A stretch of 64,000 bases of DNA from Desulfococcus multivorans (GCF_001854245.1 NZ_CP015381.1:708001-772000), one strand, 5' to 3'; positions 47,261 through 56,413 are shown, counted from the stretch's first letter. Program-made: numbers and translations. Notes: generated from the sequence alone by a model not told the origin.

Positions 47261-47570
47261 AATGCCCGGTATGCAAGGACACCAAGTCACCGAAAAGGTC
47301 CTGCGGCCGGAGGGGCGACCCTACATCGAACAGGAGCGGGTCAATGTCTGCTACCGGCCGGCGCGAATGGCGCTTCTACCTCGATGACATGATTGACTTC
47401 GCCGGGAAGGTACTCGCCTATACCCACGGGGTGGGCGCGAGCCGCTGCTGCGATCGGAGGTGACAACTTTCCTGCCACAGGGGGCCACCCTGATCAAAGC
47501 CATTCAGGACATCATGCGCAAGGATGTCGGCGTCGATGGCGACGCTCAGCGCATCAGCCAGCCCCCGGGC
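47257..47570 (+). pseudogene. Chimera of zinc-ribbon, mntA/hepT and hsdM fragments
   Basis: It starts as a gene whose first codons (MKCPVCKDTK) match the TFIIB-type zinc-ribbon proteins. After about 30 bases it switches to the mntA 3' end and hepT 5' end (47287-47436; compare 38840-38974). The 19-base CTTTCCTGCCACAGGGGGC (47467-47485) is next, then about 75 bases of the hsdM 5' end (compare 23378-23452). None of the pieces is complete. Confidence 0.75.
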
Positions 47571-47646
47571 GTCGGCTCAGCTTCCCAACCCGGAGCCGAA
47601 TTGGCTGTTGTCTTCTAAAGCCAAGAGGATTTTTTCGAAAAAGCTA

Positions 47647-47712
47647 TTGACAACGAACCTCCCATGAATAAAGATAGTAATTAAATACTCACTTTACTCA
47701 TGGGAGGTTCGT
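47647..47712 (+). promoter_or_regulatory. TetR promoter with inverted-repeat operator
   Basis: TTGACA (47647-47652) is followed at once by ACGAACCTCCCATGA (47653-47667), whose perfect inverted copy TCATGGGAGGTTCGT (47698-47712) ends at the tetR ATG. The left arm fills the promoter spacer; the right arm contains the ribosome binding site GGGAGG. TetR binding would block transcription, and pairing of the arms could hide the ribosome binding site. The -10 is weak (AAAGAT or AAGATA). Confidence 0.7.
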
Positions 47713-48321
47713 ATGAGCGTGTCGAGTAAGCATCTTCCCGCCGAAGAACGGCGGATGGTAACTGTTGAGACGGTGGTCAAGCTGGCTGGAGAACAAAATC
47801 CAAGTGAAATTACCACGGCAGCCATCGCCAAACGCATGGGATTAACCCAGGGGGCTCTTTTCCGCCATTTCACCAATAAAGACGCTATCTTACAGGCTGT
47901 TATGGAATGGGTCGCCGAGCGTTTGCTGTCTCGCCTTGAAAAGGCAGTACACGCAAAGTCATCCCCTCTTGCCGCACTTGAAAGCATGTTTTTGGCGCAT
48001 GTGGACTTTATAACAGAGCATCCCGGTATTCCCCGCATGTTGTTTGGCGAATTGCAACGCTCTGAAGAAACCGCGGCCAAGCGGATGGCGCAAACGCTCC
48101 TCCGCCGTTATGGGGAGCGCCTCAATCGTTTGTTTGAACAAGGAAAAACCTGCGGTGAACTTGACAGGAAACTTGATAACGAGGCTGCGGCCACGCTCTT
48201 CATCGGCACCATTCAAGGATTGGTCATGCAGTCGTTGATAGCTGGAGATGTGAGCCATATGCGCCGAAACGCACCGAAAGTCTTTGCCATCTATCAACAG
48301 GGCATCAGGAGTGCATTATGA
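47713..48321 (+). CDS. TetR-family regulator
   Basis: A 202-residue TetR protein. The HTH is ITTAAIAKRMGLTQGALFRH, then FTNKDAILQ (residues 35-65), followed by an all-helical ligand-binding domain. It opens an efflux operon (it overlaps the adaptor gene by 4 bases) and is preceded by a matching inverted repeat, so it very likely represses its own operon until an efflux substrate binds. Confidence 0.9.
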   Translation: MSVSSKHLPAEERRMVTVETVVKLAGEQNPSEITTAAIAKRMGLTQGALFRHFTNKDAILQAVMEWVAERLLSRLEKAVHAKSSPLAALESMFLAHVDFITEHPGIPRMLFGELQRSEETAAKRMAQTLLRRYGERLNRLFEQGKTCGELDRKLDNEAAATLFIGTIQGLVMQSLIAGDVSHMRRNAPKVFAIYQQGIRSAL

Positions 48322-49469
48322 AAAGATTGCCTTTCCAAAAACGTACACTGGCGCTGATAGCTGTAGTTGTTCCTCTGCTTGCGCTTTTTGTCTATGTGGC
48401 CTTGCGTTCGGGGCCTCTTGCTCCGGTATCAGTTGTATTGGTCACAGTCGAGGACAGGAGCATCTCACCGGCGCTATTCGGCATTGGAACCATTGAGGCT
48501 CGTTACACCTACAAGCTTGGCCCAACATTTGCCGGGCGGGTCAAACGTTTGGATGTACACGTAGGTGAGCGTGTCAAGGCGGGGCAAGTGCTTGGCGAAA
48601 TGGACCCGGTGGATCTTGATGAACGTATTAGAGCTCAGGATGCCTCCCTGAAACGAGCAAACGCTCAATTAAGCGAAGCGCAGGCGCGTAAGGATTATGC
48701 GCAGACACAGGCTTTACGTTACGAGCAGTTACTTAAAGCGCGCTCCACCAGTGAGGAAGTGGTAGCCACTAAACAACAAGAACTGTTAGTGGCGAAAGCA
48801 GGACTGACTGCGGCACGAGAGGAGTTGTCTCGTGTACGTGCCGAGAGAGCGGTGATAGAGGCGCAGCGCAATAATTTGTCTCTGATTGCGCCATTTGACG
48901 GCTTGGTCGTTTCACGTGATGCCGACCCGGGAACCACCGTGGTTGCTGGTCAGGCTGTCGTGGAACTGATCGATCCGAGCACACTGTGGGTCAATGTCCG
49001 CTTTGATCAAATTCATGCGCGAGGTCTCGCCGCCGGTTTATCAGCCCAGATCACATTACGTTCTCAGGCAGGTGAACTGCAGGCTGGACATGTACTGAGA
49101 GTCGAACCATTGGCAGACGCAGTAACTGAGGAAACACTGGCCAAGGTTGTCTTCGATCAAATTCCTGATCCGATGCCACCCATCGGCGAACTGGCCGAAA
49201 TCACGATTAACTTACCGACACTTGCGGCGGCACCGGTTATCCCTAATGCTGCTATCCATCACATTGATGGCAGATTGGGCGTGTGGCAGGTCATCAATGG
49301 CGATCTTCGCTTTACACCAGTTTCACTGGGGATTGCCGATTTGGAGGGCCGTGTGCAGGTACGAGAAGGGCTCAAGATTGGCGACCAAGTAGTGGTCTAC
49401 AGCGAAAACGCCTTGAATAATCACAGCCGGATTCACGGCGTTGACCATATTCAGGGGGTAACGCAATGA
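48318..49469 (+). CDS. Periplasmic adaptor subunit (HlyD/DevB-like)
   Basis: A 383-residue membrane-fusion protein with one N-terminal membrane anchor (LALIAVVVPLLALFVYVAL). It has the split lipoyl halves (FAGRVKRLDVHVGERVKAGQ and IAPFDGLVVSRDADPGTTV) around a coiled-coil hairpin (about residues 95-180) and beta-barrel domains. It links the inner-membrane ABC transporter to an outer-membrane channel. Order adaptor-permease-ATPase matches DevBCA-type exporters. Confidence 0.9.
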   Translation: MKRLPFQKRTLALIAVVVPLLALFVYVALRSGPLAPVSVVLVTVEDRSISPALFGIGTIEARYTYKLGPTFAGRVKRLDVHVGERVKAGQVLGEMDPVDLDERIRAQDASLKRANAQLSEAQARKDYAQTQALRYEQLLKARSTSEEVVATKQQELLVAKAGLTAAREELSRVRAERAVIEAQRNNLSLIAPFDGLVVSRDADPGTTVVAGQAVVELIDPSTLWVNVRFDQIHARGLAAGLSAQITLRSQAGELQAGHVLRVEPLADAVTEETLAKVVFDQIPDPMPPIGELAEITINLPTLAAAPVIPNAAIHHIDGRLGVWQVINGDLRFTPVSLGIADLEGRVQVREGLKIGDQVVVYSENALNNHSRIHGVDHIQGVTQ

Positions 49470-50671
49470 TCAGTTTAGCAGGGCGCGACATCATGCACTC
49501 TTGGGGAAAATTCGTCTTTACCGGCATGGGTCTTGGGCTGCTGATCGGCATCACCCTGTCTATGGCGGGGATTTATCGTGGCATGGTGGATGACGCCAAA
49601 GTCTTGCTCGATAATAGCGGTGCTGATCTCTGGGTGGTACAGAAGGACACCCTTGGTCCCTACGCTGAGTCATCAAGCCTCTACGATGATATCTGGCGTG
49701 GGATTCGCGGCATGCCGGGCGTGAATCAGGTGGCCAACATCACCTATCTCACCATGCAGGTGCGCCAGGAAGAAGGTGACGTGCGTGCCTTGGTTACCGG
49801 CGTCACTCCTGGAGAATCCGGGACACCCGGCTGGCCGCCCTATCTCGTCGCGGGACGTCAGATCACCCGGAGCCATTACGAGGCCGTCGCCGATATCGCT
49901 TCCGGATTTAAACTTGGTGAACGTATCAAGGTCCGCCGTAACCACTACACCGTAGTCGGGCTGACCAGGAGGATGGTCTCTTCCAATGGAGATCCTATGG
50001 TGTTCATTCCTCTTAAAGATGCCCAGGAAGCCCAGTTTCTCAAGGATAATGACGCCATCCGAGAGCAGCGTCGACGCACGGCCGAGAACCCTGCCTTCAA
50101 CCGGCCCGGAGTGCCCGGTCTGCTTGATGCGGTTATTGCCTCGCAAAGCACCAACCCTTACGTCAATGCAGTTTTAGTGCGGGTTGAAGCAGGTCATGAC
50201 CCGGAAGAGGTCGCTGAGTCGATCCGCCGCTGGAAGCGTTTAACCGTCTACACCCGCAGCCAGATGGAGGAGATTCTGGTTGGTAAGCTGATCGCCACCT
50301 CAGCCAGACAGATCTTCATGTTCCTGGTTATCCTTTCGATTGTCAGCTCCGCCATTGTCGCCTTCATCATCTATACCCTGACGCTCGGGAAAATTCGTGA
50401 AATTGCCGTCTTGAAACTACTCGGCACCAGGAATCGCACTATTGTCGGCCTGATCATGCAACAGTCCATCGCCCTAGGTTTGATCGGCTTTGTGGTGGGC
50501 AAGATCTCGGCAACTTTATTGATGGCGCCAATCTTTCCCAAGTATGTGCTGCTGCAACCACTCGACTCCGTTATGGGTTTTATCGCCGTGGTTATGATCT
50601 GCGTACTGTCGAGCATTATCGCCATTCGTGCCGCGCTCAGGGTCGATCCGGCCGAGGCCATAGGGGGCTGA
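49466..50671 (+). CDS. ABC transporter permease (DevC/MacB-like)
   Basis: A 401-residue permease with one N-terminal helix, a large periplasmic MacB-type domain (about residues 40-265) and three C-terminal helices in the FtsX-like domain (AFIIYTLTLGKIREIAVLKL, then LGTRNRTIVGLI). It overlaps the adaptor gene by 4 bases and lies 1 base before the ATPase gene. The substrate is unknown. Confidence 0.9.
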   Translation: MISLAGRDIMHSWGKFVFTGMGLGLLIGITLSMAGIYRGMVDDAKVLLDNSGADLWVVQKDTLGPYAESSSLYDDIWRGIRGMPGVNQVANITYLTMQVRQEEGDVRALVTGVTPGESGTPGWPPYLVAGRQITRSHYEAVADIASGFKLGERIKVRRNHYTVVGLTRRMVSSNGDPMVFIPLKDAQEAQFLKDNDAIREQRRRTAENPAFNRPGVPGLLDAVIASQSTNPYVNAVLVRVEAGHDPEEVAESIRRWKRLTVYTRSQMEEILVGKLIATSARQIFMFLVILSIVSSAIVAFIIYTLTLGKIREIAVLKLLGTRNRTIVGLIMQQSIALGLIGFVVGKISATLLMAPIFPKYVLLQPLDSVMGFIAVVMICVLSSIIAIRAALRVDPAEAIGG

Positions 50672-50672
50672 C

Positions 50673-51383
50673 ATGACTGCTAAAGGTATTCGTATCCAGG
50701 GGTTAAAAAAACGTTATGGAAGCGGCGATACCGCCGTTGATGCCCTGAAGACGGTCGACATGCACGTTGCGCCGGGTGAAGTTGTCGGACTGATAGGTCC
50801 TTCTGGATCTGGCAAAAGCACGCTCCTTAAATGTTTGGGAGCGGTGATCGAGCCGACCGCCGGGAAAATGATACTCGGAGATGACATCATTTATGACGAC
50901 GGCTGGAAGGTCAAAGATCTTCGTGCCTTGCGACGGGACCGGATCGGCTTTGTATTCCAAGCACCTTATCTGATTCCTTTCCTCGACGTTACCGACAACG
51001 TCGCTCTTCTGCCCATGCTGGCGGGAATGCCAAACGCCGAGGCGCGTAAGCGGGCAATTGAATTGTTTAAAGCGCTTGATGTGGAACATCGCGCCAAGGC
51101 CATGCCATCTCAACTCTCTGGTGGAGAACAGCAACGAGTGGCTATTGCACGTGGCCTGGTCAATCGTCCTCCGGTAATACTGGCCGATGAACCGACCGCT
51201 CCGCTTGATAGCGAGCGCGCCCTGGCTGTAATCCGGATATTGAACGATATGGCTCAAAAATTCGAGACCGCCATTATTGTCGTCACCCACGACGAAAAAA
51301 TCATTCCCACCTTTAAACGCATTTATCACATCCGTGACGGGGTGACCTATGAAGAAGAAGGTGAAGGACGTGGCTTCGAATGA
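50673..51383 (+). CDS. ABC transporter ATP-binding protein (DevA/MacB-like)
   Basis: A 236-residue ATPase: Walker [13 protein letters not shown] (about residue 40), signature [14 protein letters not shown] (about 145), Walker [14 protein letters not shown] (about 168), and the H-loop VTHDE. It powers the exporter encoded by the two preceding genes. Confidence 0.93.
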   Translation: MTAKGIRIQGLKKRYGSGDTAVDALKTVDMHVAPGEVVGLIGPSGSGKSTLLKCLGAVIEPTAGKMILGDDIIYDDGWKVKDLRALRRDRIGFVFQAPYLIPFLDVTDNVALLPMLAGMPNAEARKRAIELFKALDVEHRAKAMPSQLSGGEQQRVAIARGLVNRPPVILADEPTAPLDSERALAVIRILNDMAQKFETAIIVVTHDEKIIPTFKRIYHIRDGVTYEEEGEGRGFE

Positions 51384-51408
51384 AGTCTACCCAAGTGAGG
51401 CCGATGAG

Positions 51409-51720
51409 ATGAAAAATAAAAACGTTCATAACATGAAAATTCCTCTGTTTGTGATTGCTCCAATTTCCCTTTTTGCCAGTTCAGTCGCCTTGGCCAATGC
51501 CATCCAAGCCTCTCGCTCTGCACGCGATCATGGAGGAATTGAATAAAAATATGCTGATAGTGACTGATGCCATTTTCAGGGAGGAGTGGGAACAGGTGGC
51601 GAAAACTGCGTCGCAGATTGCCAACCATCCACAGCCGCCGATAGCTGAGAAGATGCGCATTCTGAGTTTTGTAGGTTCCAGTGGGAACAAATTCAAAAGT
51701 TTTGACAAGCAGACACATCA
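51409..51720 (+). pseudogene. Cytochrome c-like gene, frameshifted and truncated
   Basis: A signal-peptide frame (MKIPLFVIAPISLFASSV, then ALANAIQ) shifts by one near 51508 and continues as IMEELNKNMLIVTDAIF, then ANHPQPPIAEKMRILSFVG, a pattern found in periplasmic cytochrome c-like proteins. It stops after FDKQTH, before any heme-binding CxxCH. It sits inside the efflux operon between the ATPase and the outer-membrane channel. Confidence 0.65.
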
Positions 51721-51736
51721 AACAAGGAGCATTTTT

Positions 51737-53251
51737 ATGAACAAAAATAAAATGGCCAGTTATACGTTGATCGGTTTTTATGCCATTTTACTAACAGGAT
51801 GTGCAGTAGGACCAGATTTCCAACGTCCTGTTCCTCCGGATGTGGCTGGCTACACTTCCACGCCATTGACCACAAATTTTGATGTCTCCCCCACCATGCT
51901 GGGTGATCCACAAAACATTATTAAAGGAGAACGTTTAACGAAATATTGGTGGCGAGCGATGAGTGCCGAAAAACTAGACATACTCATCGGCGAAGCCCTG
52001 GAACGTAATCCAACCCTGATGGCTGCAGAGGCTACTTTGCGTCAGGCGCAGGAACTTTTTGCGGCGAGGGCTGGTTCGACACTTTATCCACAAATAGATG
52101 GTAACTTGGGTGGCCAGCGTCAACGCTTCAATCCTGGAACATTAGGACAAACCGGAGAAGCACGGGAATTCAGTCTCTACAACGCTGGTATAGGTGTTCG
52201 ATATACATTTGACTTGGCCGGAGGTAATCGTAGGGCGTTGGAAGCTCTGGCTGCCCGGAGCGATTATCAGCAGTTCCAATTAGAAGGTGCTCGTTTGACA
52301 TTGGTGGCAAATATTGTAACAACAGCCATTACTCAGGCCAGTCTGAAAAGGCAGACTGGAATAATAGAAAACATCTTGAAGTCTCAGGAAAACCAACTGG
52401 AATTAACCCGGGAACGCATTCGTCTTGGTCATGAAGAACCGGACGATGCGTTAGCCTTGCAAACACAGTTGGAGCAAACGCGCGCTAAACTACCGCCGTT
52501 ACGTTATCAACTTCAACAAAACGACCATTTTTTGGCCGTTCTTGTGGGTAAAGCTCCAGGAGAGAGTCTGCTGCCGTCGTTTACCTTGGAGGATTTTACC
52601 CTACCGCCGGAGTTGCCGTTATTAATTCCCTCTGAACTGGTGCATGCAAGGCCGGATATTCTCGGCGCTGAAGCGTTGCTGCATGCCTCTAATGCAGAAT
52701 ACGGGGTTGCAATATCGAAACTATATCCCCAACTCAACCTTAGCGCCGATCTTGGATCGCAGGCACTGACGACCGGGGCGTTGTTCGGCGGTGGTTCCGC
52801 TGTTTGGAGTTTGGTAGGGCAACTGACACAACCCCTGTTCAATTCAGGCTTGCCCGCTGAAAAGAGAGCGGCTCTTGCCGCCTTCGATGCGGCTGCGGCA
52901 AACTACCAGTCGGTCGTTCTGGAAGCTCTTCGCAACGTAGCTGATGTATTGCGGGCATTGGAGAATGATTCAAAAAGGCTGGAGGCTCTTTCTGCCGCTG
53001 ATTTCGCTTCTGAGAAGTCTTTAGAGTCAACACAGCGTCGGTATAGACTTGGAGCAACCAGCTATTACGATCTGCTTATCGCACAACAACAACGTCTTCA
53101 GACTGAACTCGATCTAACAGAAGGCCAGGCCAAACGTCTGGTCAACACTGCTGCTTTTTACCAGGCGATGGGTGGTGGTTTATGTGACATTGCCGGAAAC
53201 GCTGGAGTTGTATCGAAGGCTCAAAGCGCAGAGCGGAAGGCCTCGCGATAG
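51737..53251 (+). CDS. Outer-membrane efflux lipoprotein (NodT/OprM-type)
   Basis: A 504-residue TolC-family channel. The N-terminal lipobox is LLTGCAVGPDF, and the protein has the duplicated TolC helical pattern (RPDILGAEALLHASNAEYGV, RYRLGATSYYDLLIAQQQ). ATG at 51737 follows AAGGAG by 7 bases. It completes the tripartite pump. About 20 residues after the usual family end (YQAMGGG) look appended and may reflect a rearranged 3' end. The next 170 bases (53252-53421) show nothing recognisable. Confidence 0.88.
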   Translation: MNKNKMASYTLIGFYAILLTGCAVGPDFQRPVPPDVAGYTSTPLTTNFDVSPTMLGDPQNIIKGERLTKYWWRAMSAEKLDILIGEALERNPTLMAAEATLRQAQELFAARAGSTLYPQIDGNLGGQRQRFNPGTLGQTGEAREFSLYNAGIGVRYTFDLAGGNRRALEALAARSDYQQFQLEGARLTLVANIVTTAITQASLKRQTGIIENILKSQENQLELTRERIRLGHEEPDDALALQTQLEQTRAKLPPLRYQLQQNDHFLAVLVGKAPGESLLPSFTLEDFTLPPELPLLIPSELVHARPDILGAEALLHASNAEYGVAISKLYPQLNLSADLGSQALTTGALFGGGSAVWSLVGQLTQPLFNSGLPAEKRAALAAFDAAAANYQSVVLEALRNVADVLRALENDSKRLEALSAADFASEKSLESTQRRYRLGATSYYDLLIAQQQRLQTELDLTEGQAKRLVNTAAFYQAMGGGLCDIAGNAGVVSKAQSAERKASR

Positions 53252-53421
53252 TTCTGGAGTATCTGCTCGCGGTACTTCTCCATCTGTTAGCGACGGCGTG
53301 AAAATGATGCAAATATGGCGGTTTAAAAATGCAGGGCGTCTCATGGGCGAGGCGAAGCCGCCAGCACCATTTTTGGCGTCGGCGGGCGGGCTAAAGGCGC
53401 AAGGCTTTCAAGCAGGCCTGG

Positions 53422-53503
53422 ACCAGCAGATCGTCCACAGCTCGAAGCGGCGCAGCGGGCGTTGAAAGCCGAGCTGATGGCCTGTCTGGGGGGCAAGACA
53501 TGA
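53422..53503 (+). pseudogene. hsdM 3'-end fragment from a second, diverged copy
   Basis: The stretch matches 24750-24831 at the end of hsdM, with many substitutions and a one-base deletion in GTCCAC-AGCTCG that shifts the frame. The last codons and the ATGA overlap with the next gene are kept. Confidence 0.7.
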
Positions 53504-53748
53504 GCGAATCGCATTTGACAACTCCGGAATATCGCGACTGGCTGAAGAACATTAAGCAGCGGTTGCGGCAGGCGCAACTGAAGACGGCTGTGCAGGTGAA
53601 TACCGCCCTGCTGACCTTTTACTGGGAGCTGGGCACGGACATTGTGGAGCGCCAGAAGTCGGCCAAATGGGGCAGCGGGTTCCTGAAGCAGTTGAGCGCC
53701 GACCTGATGGCGGAATTTCCGGACTTGGCGCAGAACACCGGACGATGA
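53500..53748 (+). pseudogene. Truncated DUF1016 gene from the second hsd copy
   Basis: About 77 residues match the DUF1016 N-terminal domain (PEYRDWLKNIKQRLRQAQL, then FYWELGTDIVERQ) but differ clearly from the gene at 24827. So it is a paralogue, not a recent duplicate. It breaks at DLAQN, 24 bases before the RAYT start. Confidence 0.8.
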
Positions 53749-53762
53749 ATGGAGGTTACCGT

Positions 53763-54563
53763 ATGACGTACAACAACCACGATGTACGGGCACGGCGCGC
53801 CGTGTCCCAACCCGAACGAAATCGCCGTTCTATTCGGTTGCACGGGTACGATTATTCCCGGGCCGGCGCGTATTTTGTGACCATTTGCACCCAGAACCGG
53901 GAATGCCTGTTCGGGGATATCGTGGCAGGACAAATGCGGTTGAATGGGGCAGGGCGAATTGTTGCCGATGAATGGATCAAAACCGCCGAAATCCGTGATG
54001 AAATTGAATTGGATGAATGGGTGGTGATGCCCAATCATTTTCACGGCATTATCGTGATTGCCGATGGTAGGGGCGACCGGCGGGTCGCCCCCATGGGTTG
54101 CACCAGGATATCGGGTGAAAAGGGCGACCGGCGGGTCGCCCCTGTGGGTTGCACCAGGATATCGGGTGAACAGGGCGACCGGCCGGTCGCCCCTACGGGC
54201 CCACAACCGCGATCCGTTGGGGCGGTCATGGCCGGATTCAAATCCGCCGCAACCAAACGCATCAACGAATTGCGCCAATCCCCCGGCACGAAATTATGGC
54301 AACGCAATTATTGGGAACACATCGTCCGCAACGAAACGGAACTGAACCGGATTCGGGAATATATCCACAACAATCCGGCGCAATGGGGAATGGACAAATT
54401 GTATCCACGTAGGGGCGACCGGCGGGTCGCCCCCATGGATGGCACCAGGATATCGTTCGAACAGGGCGACCGGCCGGTCGCCCCAACAACGGAAATTCGG
54501 GAACCATCCGCGATGTACGGGCACGGCGCACCGTGCCCGAACGAGGCGGCATGGATGATATGA
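53763..54563 (+). CDS. REP-associated tyrosine transposase (RAYT) carrying REP repeats in frame
   Basis: A 266-residue Y1/IS200-like transposase. The HUH motif is MPNHFHGIIVI (about residue 86), and the catalytic Tyr helix is NRIREYIHNNPAQW (about residue 200). GGAGG precedes the ATG at 53763. Two segments do not belong to the family: about residues 98-148, three REP palindromes in frame (17-residue units such as GDRRVAPMGCTRISGE), and the last 60 residues, two more palindromes. Both lie in phase, so the gene stays open. RAYTs nick and move REP/BIME palindromes. Activity of this enlarged version is unknown. Confidence 0.85.
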   Translation: MTYNNHDVRARRAVSQPERNRRSIRLHGYDYSRAGAYFVTICTQNRECLFGDIVAGQMRLNGAGRIVADEWIKTAEIRDEIELDEWVVMPNHFHGIIVIADGRGDRRVAPMGCTRISGEKGDRRVAPVGCTRISGEQGDRPVAPTGPQPRSVGAVMAGFKSAATKRINELRQSPGTKLWQRNYWEHIVRNETELNRIREYIHNNPAQWGMDKLYPRRGDRRVAPMDGTRISFEQGDRPVAPTTEIREPSAMYGHGAPCPNEAAWMI

Positions 54564-56413
54564 CCCGCCAACATGATGAAATTGAATTGGATGAATGGGT
54601 GGTGATGCCCAATCATTTTCACGGCATTATCGTGATTGCCGATGGTAGGGGCGACCGGCGGGTCGCCCCCATGGGTTGCACCACGGTATTGGGTGAACAG
54701 GTCGACCGGCGGGTCGCCCCCATGGGTTGCACCAGGATATCGGGTGAACAGGTCGACCGGCGGGTCGCCCCCGTGGGTTGCACCAGGATATCGTTCGAAC
54801 AGGGCGACCGGCCGGTCGCCCCAACAACGGAAATTCGGGAACCATCCGCGATGTACGGGCACGGCGCACCGTGCCCGAACGAGGCGGCATGGATGATATG
54901 ACCCGCCAACATGATGAAATTGAATTGGATGAATGGGTGGTGATGCCCAATCATTTTCACGGCATTATCGTGATTGCCGATGGTAGGGGCGACCGGCGGG
55001 TCGCCCCCATGGGTTGCACCAGGATATCGGGTGAAAAGGGCGACCGGCGGGTCGCCCCTGTGGGTTGCACCAGGATATCGGGTGAACAGGTCGACCGGCG
55101 GGTCGCCCCCATGGGTTGCACCAGGATATCGGGTGAACAGGTCGACCGGCGGGTCGCCCCCGTGGGTTGCACCAGGATATCGTTCGAACAGGGCGACCGG
55201 CGGGTCGCCCCAACAACGGAAATTCGGGAACCATCCGCGATGTACGGGCACGGCGCACCGTGCCCCAACGAGGCGGCATGGATGATATGACCCGCCAACA
55301 TGATGAAATTGAATTGGATGAATGGGTGGTGATGCCCAATCATTTTCACGGCATTATCGTGATTGCCGATGGTAGGGGCGACCGGCGGGTCGCCCCCATG
55401 GGTTGCACCAGGATATCGGGTGAACAGGTCGACCGGCGGGTCGCCCCCGTGGGTTGCACCAGGATATCGTTCGAACAGGGCGACCGGCGGGTCGCCCCAA
55501 CAACGGAAATTCGGGAACCATCCGCGATGTACGGGCACGGCGCACCGTGCCCGAACGAGGCGGCATGGATGATATGACCCGCCAACATGATGAAATTGAA
55601 TTGGATGAATGGGTGGTGATGCCCAATCATTTTCACGGCATTATCGTGATTGCCGATGGTAGGGGCGACCGGCGGGTCGCCCCCATGGGTTGCACCAGGA
55701 TATCGGGTGAACAGGTCGACCGGCGGGTCGCCCCCGTGGGTTGCACCAGGATATCGTTCGAACAGGGCGACCGGCGGGTCGCCCCAACAACGGAAATTCG
55801 GGAACCATCCGCGATGTACGGGCACGGCGCACCGTGCCCGAACGAGGCGGCATGGATGATATGACCCGCCAACATGATGAAATTGAATTGGATGAATGGG
55901 TGGTGATGCCCAATCATTTTCACGGCATTATCGTGATTGCCGATGGTAGGGGCGACCGGCGGGTCGCCCCCATGGGTTGCACCAGGATATCGGGTGAACA
56001 GGTCGACCGGCGGGTCGCCCCCGTGGGTTGCACCAGGATATCGTTCGAACAGGGCGACCGGCGGGTCGCCCCAACAACGGAAATTCGGGAACCATCCGCG
56101 ATGTACGGGCACGGCGCACCGTGCCCGAACGAGGCGGCATGGATGATATGACCCGCCAACATGATGAAATTGAATTGGATGAATGGGTGGTGATGCCCAA
56201 TCATTTTCACGGCATTATCGTGATTGCCGATGGTAGGGGCGACCGGCGGGTCGCCCCCATGGGTTGCACCAGGATATCGGGTGAACAGGTCGACCGGCGG
56301 GTCGCCCCCGTGGGTTGCACCACGGTATTGGGTGAACAGGTCGACCGGCGGGTCGCCCCCGTGGGTTGCACCACGGTATTGGGTGAACAGGGCGACCCGC
56401 CGGTCGCCCCTAC
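54541..56413 (+). repeat. Two-level tandem array of RAYT-derived units with REP palindromes
   Basis: Six direct copies follow the RAYT gene, anchored on GATGAAATTGAATTGGATG (AAATTG at 54579, 54917, 55306, 55593, 55880, 56167; 54001 in the gene). Period is 287 bp plus a whole number of 51-bp subunits (338, 389, 287, 287, 287). Each unit has 3-5 palindromes with arms GGGCGACC/GGTCGCCC and one second palindrome (GGGCACGG...CCGTGCCC). A unit joins a 5' piece of the RAYT gene to its HUH segment with the middle deleted, and ends in a stop. The last palindrome (56389-56413) is inverted relative to the others. Confidence 0.92.

Noticed and set aside
54308-56210. Long overlapping reading frames on both strands in the array, rich in GDRRVAP or RPAGRP
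   Set aside because: They arise from GC-rich palindromes read in any frame, have no start sites of their own and change frame between units.
54541-56413. CRISPR array
   Set aside because: Repeats are 287 and 51 bp, contiguous, contain recognisable RAYT coding sequence and palindromes, and lack unique spacers or cas genes.
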